Assembly (NCBI GenBank): GCA_026419785.1
Contig: JAODTK010005558.1
Coordinates: 124,001 to 188,000 of the forward strand
DNA: 64,000 nt
Direction of reading: 5' to 3'
Origin: Sclerodactyla briareus
Lineage: Eukaryota; Echinodermata; Holothuroidea; Dendrochirotida; Sclerodactylidae
Shown: positions 1 to 11,730 of the stretch, one piece after another
How positions within the stretch are numbered: position 1 is the first letter of the stretch
Layout of the letters: the number at the start of each line of letters is the position of its first letter
Translations under genes and position numbers: made by a program
The notes under the pieces: model-generated
The model's database searches: none
What the model was told of the DNA's origin: nothing
What the model saw: the letters and a program-made list of their open reading frames with translations, nothing else

Positions 1-1803
1 GCTGAAACTATCACAGATAAATTGACCTGGTTGAAGAGGTGAAAGAAAGCATGGCAGTAATGTGTATCCATTTTTTTTAGATGCAGGCGGGAAGGACCGA
101 GGAAGGGGGAGGGGAATGGGGAATCATGGGAACCTATAAACCTATTAACATTGCAGCATTCAGTGAGCGTCCATGTGCAACACTCCCCCATCTATCAGAA
201 CACAAATATTTTAAATGAGGGGTGTGACCTTGTTGGACCACCACAATTTTTTTGGAACCAACATTTTGTGTTTTGCCCAACCTTTCTCGGCTGTCCAGAG
301 GCAAATACTTACTGCAATGAGGGAGAGGTGAAGGAGGAGGGGGGGGGGGGGGGGTAAGATGGACATTCGTCTGTGGATCCCACACCGAGGTCCGTCAGCT
401 GCAGTTCCTACCCCTACTCTATTCTCCCACAACGATTGTTCTCTGAGCACTCAGGGACAGACTTCTGGCTGCTCAGATACCAAATCTTTGTCAGCACAAC
501 AGTGTGATTTGGCACCCCCACCCCTAATTTAATGCCCCCTGTAATCTACCTACGGGCACTGATTCCCAGCTGCTGCCCCTTAAATCCCTGTCACCTCTAT
601 ACGAGGCACATGCCCCCTGTAATCAATAACACTTCCCATCACGGCATTCATTATTCCCATGTTGGGAGTACATTTACCTGATTAAATCGGTATGAGCAAA
701 AACTAATTGAATTCCCGCAAAACACGGACCAGGAAAGTTCAACGGGCAGATGAAGTTGGCTTTAATGATGCCAATCCTAATAAGAAGTGATGACCAATTT
801 CAGACCCATTTCATTCTTCTTTCTGGGAGATTTCACGTGAGAGAACAGGAACATGCATGCGCTGCGTAAGTGAGCGTAAATCCAGCCTATGATCTTAGGA
901 GCGAAGCTTATGAGCCAAATTGGCCAGTAGTGGGCAGTATGCTTCCTTTGTACGTGTAACACTTTGTATAAGCTTCGCATAGTTGCATATGAGGGCCTGT
1001 CTTTGCACTTATTTCAATCAATCATGTCACCCAACACAATGCACTGTTTTGTGACAACACAAATCTTGTTTTCAGCTTTTTTTTTTTTTTTTAGGCTCCA
1101 TACAATCCTGTAAGTCAGAAATAACTGAAAACCTGAATTGCTTTGTGGAAATTGCTGCAACCCATTTGTGCTGCTCACCAAGTGTTGTATCCATTCCATA
1201 AGCTCATGAACATGCAAAATGTATGCCTGGGTACTCAATTAGTATGGCTCTCATGAGATGTGTTAATAGCATGCCTTGAAGAAGCAACACCACTGGTAAG
1301 TGTTATGATGGGCTGAATCGAGACCCAAATAGCTCACAGGCAGGTGTCCATATTATGCATATGAATGAATCAAGTGCTTTTCAAATAATGATGTGAACAG
1401 AGATTGCTACTAAAACTCCACTGATATTAGGTGCAAGAGAACGGGAGGTTTCCCACCTGGGTATCGTGTGAGGAGACAATGTCAACCTACACAACAACTG
1501 GGTGAACACCTGCATATTGCCTGGCCCAAGGCCTACGAAACGTATCGTAACAAATTATATCGCTTATTGCAGCAACCGAATGTTTCGGAGACAAGGTCGA
1601 TTAACAATAATTTTACGTAATTTTATAACACATCTTTGTTTTATACACAAGAGTATAGGGATATGTTATATAGCGAGATAGGGTTGGAATATGGTGTTGT
1701 AAATTCATGAGGAGATTATGTCAGCTTGACAGGTCTGCAGCGAGAATCGACGTGCTGAAGCGAGGCCAGTGTGAACTGACAAAATCTTCAAGATGGTACT
1801 CAC
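1..1803. other. No gene seen; non-coding DNA with homopolymers
   Basis: I see no supportable gene here. The stretch holds a 16-base G run at 339-354 and a T run near 1076-1092. Short open frames exist but are low-complexity or lack good splice signals. Confidence 0.6.
339..354. repeat. Poly-G tract
   Basis: A run of 16 consecutive G follows purine-rich GGAGG repeats. It is one of about a dozen G or C runs of 11 to 17 bases in the window (others near 3352, 7435, 10839, 38359, 47190, 48267, 52380, 58083, 58338, 60179 and 63981). Exact lengths may be unreliable because such runs are hard to sequence. Confidence 0.95.
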
Positions 1804-1887
1804 GATTGGTCTTGGACACCGCTCTCGTGCGACAAGGCTCTGGTCTGTTCGTTCCCAGCTCCAAGGATTTGTCAACCACTTCCTTAA
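1804..1887 (-). CDS. Candidate internal exon, function unknown
   Basis: Read on the minus strand, an 84-base open stretch is bounded by a strong acceptor (a run of T and C ending in CAG, at 1888-1910) and a consensus donor GTGAGT (plus-strand 1798-1803). In the most protein-like frame it starts with two bases completing a codon, encodes 27 residues beginning KEVVDKSLELGTN, and ends with one base of the next codon. A second frame is also open. I do not recognise the protein. Splice signals on both sides plus an open frame are the only evidence, and no partner exon is clear nearby. It could be chance or belong to a gene extending off the window. Confidence 0.35.
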
Positions 1888-2661
1888 CTGGGAAAAAAAA
1901 AGAACTTAGTATAACTCAACTTCAAGAGGATGTATGTGGGTATCCACGGTCAGCGTCGACTGCAATAAAAGTGATAGGCTATTAGTTTAATATCGTGGAT
2001 GGATTGTGTCAAATGCACCAATTAATTTATTCCAGACAATCGCATTACAGCGCCCTCACAGCATGATATGTCCACTTCCTTCTGGTTGAAACAGAAACTG
2101 TGGGAATTTACTCTTCACTAATGTAAGTGAAAATGAACAAAATTAGCAGTTTATGACACTATTGTAATGACTAATATTATCACAAGTAATCAAACAGCAT
2201 TATTTGATATGATCAGAAATTGCCTATTTTCTTCTCCGCAAACTTTTCCAGGAAGTTTTGTTACCAGCTGATTCTCAGGAATCCCACATCATCCAATTTC
2301 ATCAATATTAGATATTGCTTCCAAATTTTATGATTCCATGCTCTCAATGTAGAGTAAGACATCTGAACTATCTAATTCATGTTCATTTTATATACATTCA
2401 GGGAACATAATTTCACGCACACAATGATTCACTATATCATTTTTGTAAAAAATCTTCTTGCTCTCTACTTGAAGCTCTACTACCAGCTGGCATTCAGCCA
2501 TCAAAGTGGCAAATTTATTGTTTGCAGAGTAGAGTGTCCACATTTTCTTATTTCGTCAATTCTTCAAATTACCAAAGTGTTCAACACACTGAGTCATGTG
2601 GTATACCAATTTTAAGAAAGAGCCGCAATTTTTATTAAACATGGGAACCAACTTTTCTTCT
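1888..2661. other. No confident gene; weak internal duplication
   Basis: The stretch holds AT-rich unique DNA. Segments near 2250-2330 and 2470-2580 resemble each other (both contain TACCAGCTG followed by CAAATT-like text), which suggests an old duplication of about 210 bases. A plus-strand acceptor-like site ends at 2251, but the frame behind it stops after about 20 codons. Confidence 0.35.
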
Positions 2662-2727
2662 TTAGAGCCAGTCAATACGGCTAAACCGTAGGTGTTTAAC
2701 TACATCGTCTTTCCGTTCCTGAAAATC
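2662..2727 (-). CDS. Candidate 3'-terminal coding exon, function unknown
   Basis: On the minus strand a pyrimidine-rich acceptor ending in CAG (plus 2728-2730) precedes 22 codons starting DFQERKDDVV and ending in a TAA stop at 2662-2664. The residues are charged and protein-like, and the open frame also extends upstream without splicing to 2862. I do not recognise it. It lies upstream, in minus-strand order, of the candidate exon at 1804-1887. Because it ends in a stop, the two cannot be consecutive exons of one transcript, so at least one may be spurious. Confidence 0.2.
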   Translation of the reverse strand, partial: DFQERKDDVVKHLRFSRIDWL

Positions 2728-2730
2728 CTG

Positions 2731-4530
2731 TGACACGAGAAAGTGTGACATACAACGCCCATGCCAGATGGGTAGCTGAGTCTCAGTTGTTAAACATATG
2801 TTTCCGCAAGGCAATATTAACAATATAAAATTGTGGAGTTTCTTGAAGTTATCTGTCGCCAAATCTTGTGTATTGACTGCCTACAGAGCTAGTATGTTTA
2901 TTTACAAGGAAAACCTTGTTGTATGTTGCGGTTATTGTCCTATGCGCAAAATCCTAACACTGAATATTGTTTATCTTTCTACTGTGTGGAAGCGTGCAAT
3001 GTCAATTATTTTAGGCTTCCAATTTTTCCACCTCCTGGTTCTGTCCATTTATTCCAATGGATAATTTGGCCAGGGATATCCTTTTGGGGGTATCCTATTT
3101 TCCCCCTTTCCTCAGAATTAGCCGAGACTTCACATGGGATATCAGACATTTCCTTGATTTCCCTAATTCCTGATCAGGGGCCACTTGCATGGCGGTTGGC
3201 ACTTTCTATACAAACAGTATAACAGTTAGGTAAAATATCCCCGAGTTATGGTACAATGTCCATCATATCCACAGCATGTTGTGGACCGATCACCACCCCC
3301 CCTCGCCTCCATGTACCAACATCCCCCTCCCCATCCCATGTACAACAGCCACCCCCCCCCCCCATGTACCAGCTTTCATGCCAGCCTGCCACTACTTTGC
3401 ACATTTTGCTTTGTGGTCCAATGCACAACAGAGAGCAGCAAGGATGGCAAGATGTTGATCTGGGACCCTCCTCCTGTACCCCACAACTGTGATAACGCTT
3501 TAGTTGAACTGAAAACCATGTTGTAGAGCGTCATGCATGAACTCGGTAACTACTTTCAATATGAATACTCAACACTTGGTGGAATTTTTTCTCTCCATTG
3601 AAACCGTACAAAGACTCGAGTCACAGTGACTCGACTCGAGTCATTTTATTCTCTGAAAGTCAATGACTCGATTCCTGATTTAGGCCTCCTTACCACACTG
3701 CTGAAAACTTGCCGCCCCCCCCCATTCCTCCCACCTGTTGGCAGCATTTAATATGGGGATTTGATGCATGAATGGTGCGTAAGAAGAAAGCTGCTACTCA
3801 CATATCATTCCTGGATATAATTGTTCTTAAATTTGTCAGGTGGACCAACGTTTTTCCTGTAGATCCTAACCTAAAGGTATTGTTCTTATTCGCGGAATGA
3901 ATTAGTTGCTATTGTGAGACTTGTGGAGAATTAACATTCAGATTTTGGAAATCAGCTAAATAACTTCGAGGCGAGGCGAAGCCGGTCGCATTATTCAGCT
4001 GAATAGACTGTCATGACACAATGAAATTGAGAAATAAAGCTATTCTATAACTCCAAAATCATCTCAATTCAGCCTTTGCAATTTTTGAGAAAGTCAACGC
4101 AATCAATGACATTGAAAATGAATGCCATTGTTTGGCACCCCAGCATCTCAAGAACTTCAGTCAAATTACAGGGCCGTAAATTATTTCTATTCTGGAAAAA
4201 TGGTGCTCAGTTCGCACATTTTGAAAAAAGCCGGCTGGCCGTAACAAATTATCCATTTTGGCACAGTACCTTATTGGAGCTGCTTGAAACGTACATTTTT
4301 GTTCCAGTTGAAACATGGGTCATTCCTCAGCACAGGCTTTTGTGGGAGAAGTGGTGCCAGACCTCATTTGATTTCTGTGCCGATTTTGTTGAATCTGAAA
4401 TCTTTGCTTCAGTTTTCCGCCCAATTCCAATAGAACTATTCCAGACACTCGTTTACTGGTACAAATTCTTGAAAATGACCCACAAGCAGGCCACCTTTCC
4501 CTAATTATTTCCCACATACCATCTAATCTG
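2731..4530. other. No gene seen
   Basis: AT-rich unique DNA with a C run at 3352-3363. A 142-codon plus-strand open frame (4076-4504) and an overlapping minus-strand open frame show no recognisable domain. Open frames of this length are expected by chance at this base composition. Confidence 0.5.
3613..3642. repeat. GACTCGAGTC palindrome cluster
   Basis: Two copies of the palindrome GACTCGAGTC (3613-3622 and 3633-3642) flank an inverted pair CGAGTCAC and GTGACTCG separated by one base. Related TGACTCGA text follows near 3663. The stretch can form a hairpin. No function can be assigned. Confidence 0.7.
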
Positions 4531-4790
4531 TATAATGCCCTGGGGGCGTTACATTTTCGAAGAGGGGGGGCGTTTATTTGAGGGTAATTTTCCAAGGGCC
4601 AAATTAATTTTGCAGTTATAGGCTTTCAAACTTTCTATACTACACTGTGTTTAGTCTACTTCCCAATACTATACTATTTGTGTACAGCCTGTTCAAGGAC
4701 TAATTTTCATTGTTACTTGTTGAATATGTTTTCCTACCTTCATTGGAATGTCCCCACAAAGGGGGGGGGCTTCTATTACAGATTATAACG
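4531..4790. repeat. GGGGGGCGTTTATT-type G-rich segment
   Basis: A segment containing GAGGGGGGGCGTTTATTTG near 4560-4580 and a second G run near 4759-4768 lies between unique sequences. It resembles the G-rich scattered segments elsewhere in the window, but I cannot define its ends. Confidence 0.3.
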
Positions 4791-4800
4791 GTAATCTGAA

Positions 4801-5240
4801 TAAAGTGACACACCCAAGGTCAGCTTCATGACTGAACCATTCAGGAGTATGACACACATGTGAGTTACTTTGATTCGATACTGACCACACTTGACTGACC
4901 ATCGATGCCCAGGGTATTGAGGCATGTCATATACAATTACAATTACACTTTACACTACCTGCCAGGGTGGGTTTTCATACAATCCTTACACAATGACACA
5001 CTCAGATGACTAGTCATTCAGATGACTCACAATTCCTTGAAAAGGACCCTAGTAAGCCAGTCATTGATTGCTATGATTTCCCGCATAATCCAAGTGGAAT
5101 GACGCACCCCAGAGTCAAAACCCTGTGACTGACCATTCATGGCGAGTGACACACAGGGGAGTCACTATGATTTGACAATGACCTACACTTGACTGACCAT
5201 GCACATGTATTGTTTGGTGGGGGGTGTCATGCAATTGACC
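4801..5240. repeat. Diverged tandem duplication, period about 298 bp
   Basis: The text starting near 4801 (GTGACACACCC, then GACTGAACCATTCA, then ACTTGACTGACCAT) recurs in the same order from about 5099 (ATGACGCACCCC, then GACTGACCATTCAT, then ACTTGACTGACCAT). Both copies end in a GTCAT plus CAATT segment. No coding potential is seen. Confidence 0.65.
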
Positions 5241-5384
5241 AGTTTCATTATAGCAGCATTTCTGGAAACAATCGAGCCAGCCCCTCACACTATCCGGTTA
5301 CAATTGGGTACCTATCATTAGACCCATAAACAACCACCTACATGAAGTCTCATAAAAATAACATTCCTTGGGGTTTGGGTTGTT

Positions 5385-5760
5385 AGGCAAGATGCTTCAG
5401 TGATAGAGCTCAGAAATTCAGAACCATCGATTGTGATTCGGAGCTCATGGAATCCGGAGGCTCCGCTGACCGCAGTGCTGTTGAACAAGGCAGGTCCTCC
5501 TGAAATGTTCCACTCCACCACATGTTGAAGTGGGTACCCACTGTTAGGTGAAATTTGAAGATTGTGCGAGTGCGGCGTATGTTGGCATGGCAGCTTGATA
5601 TTTGGGGAAAGCTCCCCCAGGGGACACAAAGTGGTGATGTACTGGAATGGAGCGCTGGTAGCGAACGAAGCAAGAGTGCATGCCTGTAACTGTAGAGAGT
5701 GACAAGTCACTACTGTCAGGGGTATATCTTAGCGCTGGAAAATTACTAGTATTATTATTA
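5385..5760 (+). mobile_element. tRNA-derived SINE, family A, copy 1
   Basis: The 5' part resembles the promoter of a tRNA gene (a degenerate A box around AGTGATAGAGCTC near 5399, and a degenerate B box near 5430). A body follows that contains GCAGTGCTGTTGAACAAG and CCCCCAGGGGACACA, ending in a TTATTATTA tail. The same blocks occur in the same order in the copy at 29903-30303, which defines a family of about 375 to 400 bp. The B box is more decayed here than in that copy. Open frames within it are shadows. Confidence 0.7.
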
Positions 5761-6340
5761 GCTTTGAGCTTGGTTACTGTTATATTACAGGCTCTTCACT
5801 AGCCAAGTTAATTGATAGTTGTTTGAGCTATAGTTTGGCACCTCAATTACATATATTTTCTCAGAAAAATTCCACAGGAAACGTAAAATACAGAGTATCG
5901 GCCGACAACGAAAATATTTCAATGATCCACTTTTCAAACGTTTTCAGTCAAAATTGAACAGATTACTTTGATCATTGAAACGTTATTTCAGTGTACTATT
6001 TGCCAGCGATCCATATTCGACAATGAAATTGAGAGAATGCAAATAATTCAATCATTTCATTTTGATCAGATCAAACTTCCCAGTCGCAGTAGAAACCACA
6101 AGAATGTGGCACCTGTCGTTAAGGAGGGTCATTAGCTATGTCACTCGGTTCGAGAGGCGAGTTCTGTAATGATATTAATCTATTGTGACAAAGCAAAATG
6201 ATCCCTGGGTTCCAAACTATGGGAGGGACTTTGGAACATTTAACAAATAACCTTTGAACCTTTGTGCATGGTGGCATGGTACAAACAACCATTGTTTATG
6301 TCAAAGCAAATTTATGTCCCACCAAATAAAATGGTAACTA
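5761..6340. other. No gene seen
   Basis: AT-rich unique DNA; I see no feature in it. Confidence 0.5.
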
Positions 6341-6608
6341 CAGGCACGTACAAGAGATTGTCTTGGAGGGAAGGGGTTTGAGGTCGGAACCCAAGGGAAG
6401 TGCGCCCTCATGCCCCCTCCTATTGGCAACTAAGTAAATTTATGGGCCCTAGACACCTGCTGCTGAAATATTCGACTAAATAAAAGCTGCAAACCTCTAC
6501 TAACTGCAAAAAAATCAGTTTTTGTGTTAAACATTTTCCGATCAACTTGGGTTCATGGGGTGGGGGAGGGGGCTCTGACCCCAACCCCCCCTCCAGGGTA
6601 CGCCACTG
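6341..6608 (+). mobile_element. hAT-like MITE with internal G tract (CAGTGGCGTACC family), fullest copy
   Basis: The 3' end reads GGGTACGCCACTG, the reverse complement of CAGTGGCGTACCC. The 5' end (CAGGCACGTACAAGAG) is a diverged match. Inside are a GAGATT-GTCTTGG segment, a G-rich stretch, AACCCAAGGGAAGTG, and GGGCTCTGACCCC near the 3' end. Shorter copies occur at 29357-29545, 40471-40526, 45131-45262 and, reversed, 52190-52420. CAGNGG-type termini are typical of hAT superfamily elements. I see no matching 8-bp target duplication at this copy, so the class is inferred. Confidence 0.6.
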
Positions 6609-8789
6609 ACTGTACATAACTGAATGAGTAGAAAATAATAGCCACAATGGAATAGCTAGAACTTTATGACAATATTCATCGGCAACGCGGATGGTAGGCA
6701 GTGTAAAGTGAAAACAGCTAGGCTCCACGCGTGATCAACCATTCAACATAACCACAAGTCACTTTTCCAAGTAAAAGGTGGTAAAAGAGATAGGTCGGAA
6801 ACCCTCTCCCCCGGCCCACACCACGTCCACCCCCACCTACTAACTTTTCCAGCTTGTTACTGGCTATTTTCTGTTCAGCTCCCATATCAGCAATACTACT
6901 ATACTTACATGATTTGTCATTCATGATTTGTTCATTCTGTAGCAATGGTTCCTCTCTACACCAAGGACAGAAGGGGGGGTGACACTGTTTAGATTTTGGG
7001 GGTCAAAGCAAAAGCACATGTTTTGTATGTGCAAAAGAGGGTTATGTATGAAAGGCTCTCAAAATTAGGGGATCACCCCCCCCCCTCCCCTACCTGTTCC
7101 TCTAGCCTGTTTCCCCTTGCCCTGCAACACCTCAGCGAGTTTGATGATATGTCCACAATGTAAATTTACACCCCCATCACACTCCCCCAGCATATCCCAA
7201 ATTGTTTCTAAACAATCATTTCGCGTCATGTAACCCTGGTTCCCAGTTTCCCCGATTTCAACTCAAGCCGGATGAACATCACGGGAACAAATGGCACCAC
7301 TCCATTTTATGGCAACCTCCCAATCCTAACCACCTGGCATACCTATAGTCACACAACTCGGAATAAATCTTACATACCTCTCCAAATAGGCAGGTCTTGA
7401 TATACAGCACTCCTGAGTTTGACCTCACTGTGCGCCCCCCCCCCCCCCCCTCAGAGTACGCTAACCTGAACAGACACACCTGGGTATATCCCTGCTGTCA
7501 CGCCTTCACCTCACTCAACCCCATCATCCCGATTAATCCGAACCACTCTCTGGGCACGGTTCTACCTGCCTCACCTGGGAAGCCTAATGAAATGATTCCG
7601 AGAACTAGAGGCAGGTCATTTATGCCCTATAACAAAGCAGCAACAAAAGTTGTTACCTGGTCTTCTTTCCTCCTTCTGAATAGTCCTCCATAATTATTCC
7701 TACCTACAGAGAATCCAGCAATACATATGCCTACGTCTGTTGACAAATCCAGCAATAACTCAATCACTCGGCACCTCACACTCTACATACTACCAACAGT
7801 TTTAAACAGCCTGTGTAGACAGAGTAGGACTCACTACGACCTTGCACTGAGTGTCAACTGGCGTTGCAATATTACCCAATAGTACAAGATGTATGTAGCA
7901 ATGTAGTCCAGTGTTTACTCACTTTATGTTCTGTACACAACCAAGTGGACCCTAGAACCCAATAAGAACACCCACTTGGCCTCATAACGTGTGATTGTGA
8001 AAAATGCAATTATGTGGACTAGAGGAACAGCCCAGGGGGTCAGAGAGGGAGACTCACCTGGTGAGAGAGAGGTCAAGGGGTCACTGCTTCCATTCTCTCA
8101 CAGGTGTAGGCTTGCCTACTAGATATATTTTCGAAAGATGTTTTGTTATACTTTTGTGGGTTGAAGAGAGGAATAGATCAAATTGAAGCACCAACTGAGG
8201 AGTCTCCACACAGGCATATACACAGAAATCTGCCAAGGGCAGGGGATTGGGGTTGATTGCTGAGATCTGGGGAAAGTACCCCACACTCATCCCACCTCCC
8301 CTTCCATTTGGTAAAAATGTATTCTGAAGGCAAAATATTGCAACGGGTAATGACAAAATGACAACAAAGTGACTTCAAATATTTGAGACGCTGATTTGTT
8401 AGTACAGGTGTTGGGGGGAAATTGAATCCCCCTGACTGATAAGGAGGGGTGGGTCCCAGATTGATAGAATTTCCTACTATGGAAAACCGCACCCGAACCT
8501 AGGCACCCAAACACTAGAGATGAGAGACCAACACCCCTAACACGAAACATAAGGTAGGCCAGCGAGAGCACACTGCTAGGCACAAGAAAAACGTGACTTA
8601 CCCGACGGCGATCAAGAGAAGGGAAAAAAAACTCCTACAAAATCCAACCATCCGAACGGATACCAATCCAAAAATGGTGGACAGCCTAGTGAGCGGAACA
8701 ATATTGCTGAAACTCAATATGAGTGATGAAGAGACTTGAAAAGATGAATTTCCAAGGCATTTTGGTAGCAAATGCTCAAAGACAATTCA
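6609..8789. other. No gene seen
   Basis: Mixed unique DNA with C-rich and G-rich patches (C run at 7435-7450). No frame has both good splice signals and protein-like content. A CAG/GTGAGT donor match on the minus strand near 8055 has no open frame leading into it. Confidence 0.5.
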
Positions 8790-8860
8790 CTGGCAAAATG
8801 AGAAGGGCGATTGGGCAACGTTTGGGTTTGCCAGCCGGTACTCTGTGAAATAGCCAGATG
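8790..8860 (+). repeat. Short foldback repeat (TCTGGCAA/TTGCCAGA), copy 1
   Basis: A segment of about 60-70 bp starts CTGGCAAAATGAGAAGGGCG, has a central GCCAGCCGGTAC, and ends near GCCAGATGC. Related copies lie at 9749-9808, 34377-34438, 34609-34664 and 46344-46402. In better-preserved copies the ends TCTGGCAA and TTGCCAGA are inverted repeats. Confidence 0.6.
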
Positions 8861-9368
8861 CTACGTTGTGGCGGAGGCAACAACCTAACTAAATACATGG
8901 TAACAAGGCAGGCTGGCTAGAAAACCAAATAAAACTAGGAACTATGAAGAGCAACAGTGACCATGTACAACACTAACATCACTTGCGAAATTCATACTGA
9001 ATCAGCATTATTGAGGTTTTAGATATTGCCTAACTCGGCAGATAGGAGGGTTTTCCAAATCATGGTGAAGGGTCTAGAGAATGACTGAGTTATAGAAAAA
9101 ACTTGCCGTTTGCTCAGTGTGTTCATAGCTGATTTTTCCAGCAGTACTGTTCTTAGGAGAAGTGCCTCATGTACTGTTAGTCGTATAGGGAGGAGGGGGC
9201 AGAGGAGCTGAGTGGGCAGGCATTACCCATCCACTTTGCCCTCTCTCAAATGGCTCATCAAATGTGAGAGATAGTATACGGCCTCATGTCAACACTCAGC
9301 TGCTTCTGGCCCTCCTCCTGCCCAATTCGCCAACACCCTTTTGTTCACCTAGTTTGATAAGTCTGAAA

Positions 9369-9506
9369 ATGCCACTTGTTTATGTATTCATGATCATTCC
9401 TATTATCACTGTGTACGCAATCTGGAAACAAGACTGCCGGCACTCACACAAACAATATGGAGAAATGCGGAAGGCGCCGAGCCATGTGGCAACAATGTCT
9501 AAATAG
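9369..9506 (+). CDS. Candidate small membrane-peptide frame
   Basis: An ATG with A at -3 opens a 45-codon frame. Residues 1-19 are a strongly hydrophobic segment (MPLVYVFMIIPIITVYAIW), followed by a basic and polar tail rich in Lys, His and Arg, which is the layout of a single-pass small integral membrane protein. The frame extends upstream to 9264 with other methionine or alternative starts. No splice or promoter evidence is seen. Hydrophobic frames arise easily by chance in T-rich DNA. Confidence 0.2.
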   Translation: MPLVYVFMIIPIITVYAIWKQDCRHSHKQYGEMRKAPSHVATMSK

Positions 9507-9748
9507 ATGCAGCAGGCTGGAGCCATGCTGCAGGGTGTGAAATTATCCAAGCACCTTGAAAATAGCCGAAGACACTTTGGGCGGGAACCCCGTATAGGCC
9601 TGAAACAGTGAGTTGAACTGTGTTCTAGTTTTTTGAATGGGAGGAGAAATGCGTTCCATCCATTCCTCCTACCTTTCTTGTGGCTTCAAAAAACACCTTC
9701 CCATTCCCATTTCGAAACAAGAAAGAACAACAGTTAAATGAACTGTGC

Positions 9749-9808
9749 CTGGCAAAAATTAGAAGGGCGATTGTGGCTGCCAGCCGGTACTCTGTGGAAA
9801 ATAGCCAT
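9749..9808 (+). repeat. Short foldback repeat, copy 2
   Basis: It shares CTGGCAAAAATTAGAAGGGCG, CCAGCCGGTACTCTGTG and a decayed GCCA end with the copy at 8790-8860, about 960 bases away in the same orientation. Confidence 0.55.
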
Positions 9809-10838
9809 CATGCCCTATCAAGGGGTGAGTAGAGTTGGTGGAATAGATTGAACCTTGCCTTGTACATTGCAATAATATTGTGATTCTAGGATGGTTCAGG
9901 AAGCGAAATCATCCTGAACGAACCCAGGTTACAATCACAAAAAAAATACCAATTTGTCACCAGGAATCAACCAAAATTCACGCTCTTCCACAGCAGGCCC
10001 ATGTTTGAACCATGGGAATGCTATCGCTGTTCAAATATTGATTACCGTACCATAAAGATAAATATTTACATTGATTATAACACAAGTAATGAAACAGACA
10101 GATTGACTCGAGTTAGTAGCATAGTATGGGCTATATAGAATGACACTCACCTAAACCTCTTGCTTCTACATCGTGTAACATGGCTATATCCACATATATT
10201 CCCCTGATTATCCCCTAATGTCCCAATCCACTGTCAGAGCCTAAGTATTACTACAAAAAATGATGGGCGATAGTCAATCGAGGCCCCTCATTACTGGATT
10301 TATTATGCAGAGACTTTGGCAGTGAAAGAACACAATGATGTTGTCATGCTAGCCTGTGAGGAAGGGCTACAGACTCTCCAGGGTGCATGCTCATATATTA
10401 GTCAGCTCCTTCATGCCGTGGACCCCTGCCAGGTTGGCAGGCAGGGCAAGATCACCTGGCTAGATGTATGGTTACACTGCGGCATTTAAAGTGGGGCTAT
10501 TAGGACGTGTCCTGGCGGCATCACATGATCCTGTAGCTCGCCATGAGGCAAGGCCAAAGGCCCAGGGTGATCAAGAAAACTTTTCAATTGGATAGCAATT
10601 CAATAGTGACAGTGGAAGCCCTGCTGCTCTTTTTCTGGCTGAAACAGGCAAAATTTCCCATAGATTCATGGTGAGTTGAAGCTAAAAGTGTCGTCTTGTG
10701 ATTAGGACTTCAATGTGTGTAGAGTCTATTCATTACATTATTTATGAAGCTAGCCCCCCGGATAAAATTTTGGTTCAATTTGAGTGCACTGTTAAGGCAC
10801 ACTTGGTTATTGCAAATTTTCCTTGTGGACATCAAGGT
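9809..10838. other. No gene seen
   Basis: Unique DNA with no gene or repeat I can define. Confidence 0.5.
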
Positions 10839-10895
10839 GGGGGGGGGGGGGGAGGGAGAGGGAGGGCTAGGGGGGGGGAGGGAGTGGGAGAGAGC
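10839..10895. repeat. Purine-rich G tract
   Basis: Fourteen G are followed by GGAGGGAGAGG-type purine text. Several G runs lie close enough together for a G-quadruplex on the plus strand. It lies next to the 3' end of the LINE that begins at about 11040. Confidence 0.85.
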
Positions 10896-11065
10896 AGGAA
10901 CCATGTCTAATTAGACAATTTCTAATTAGCGACAAAGACAAAATATGGTGTCATATGATGGTACATAGTTTAGTTTAGGTTTAGTGAATAAGGGTCAGGA
11001 AGGTCATAGTCCTTATGAACGACCCCGAAGCCACAACACCCCAGGTAAAGAAAAATGAACCAAAC

Positions 11066-11730
11066 TCAACTAAATAATACGCCCTTTATTCCTGCAAAAT
11101 AATCCGACTGTTTCTAACGCATTCACACTCTTAGAGCAACAACATTTTCGGAAGAACCCTTCCACTCATTGATCACCTCTGGGAGAAAATATTTCGAATG
11201 TCCTTCTGCAAGCCTTGCCACGAGCTTGAGACAGTGCCTCTATTTTGCAGTAACTTGGAAAATTCAAAGAAGTAGTGGAAGGACAAGGCCATCCGAGTCC
11301 ATGGACAATTTTGACACCTGAATCAAGTCACCCGAATTCGCCTCAGCTCCAGTATTAGCCGATAGCCTTAATCTTTCCTCGTAAGATAAATTTTTTAGGA
11401 CAGTGAATCATTCTAGTTGCCCTACGCTGAACGTTTTCAATTACATGCTTGTCTTTTGCAAAGTTGGGATTCCACACTTGTACAGAATACTCTAGGTGGG
11501 GTCTCACCAGTTGCTTCAACAGCCTGACAAAAAATAATCATTATAAGGAACTGAAGTGACGTCTAATCAACAAGAATCCAATTACCTCTCTAGCAGCTTT
11601 TGGCCACTGCTTGAAGTTTCAAAGAAGATCAAAACAAACCACAAGAATTTTTCTCTGAAATCCCCTCCTGAATATTCCGGCCATTCCTTGGGAGCGTTGC
11701 GATTGTGAAAACCACATGCATAACTTTGCA
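11066..11730 (-). pseudogene. CR1-like ORF2, RT thumb and C-terminal part
   Basis: This is the downstream half of the split ORF2. On the minus strand it contains the typical CR1 text QLVRPHLEYSVQVWNP (about 11464-11516), followed by VQRRATRMI and NLSYEERLRL, and a decayed C-terminus with a stop at 11066-11068. Upstream of PHLEY an AKAAREVIGFL-like stretch (near 11580-11620) and a KVMHV-like stretch (near 11710-11730) match the segment that follows the NVD box in this family. At least two frame changes are needed to read through. Confidence 0.88.

Noticed and set aside
61-210. 46-codon frame behind a TTTTTTTTAG acceptor-like site
   Set aside because: The first part is low-complexity GA-rich text and there is no donor or partner exon.
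1076-1120. Possible 15-base microexon between a long T-tract acceptor and a GTAAGT donor
   Set aside because: The acceptor is a simple T run and no flanking exons are visible, so the arrangement is probably accidental.
3115-3222. Plus-strand frame after the acceptor-like TTTCCTCAG, ending in a stop
   Set aside because: Short terminal frames behind pyrimidine tracts occur often by chance, and nothing else supports it.
4076-4504. 142-codon plus-strand open frame
   Set aside because: No domain, no splice support, and an equally plausible frame on the other strand. The length is within chance for 64 kb.
8040-8110. CAG/GTGAGT donor match on the minus strand
   Set aside because: All frames leading into it contain stops within a few codons in the sequence I could justify as exon.
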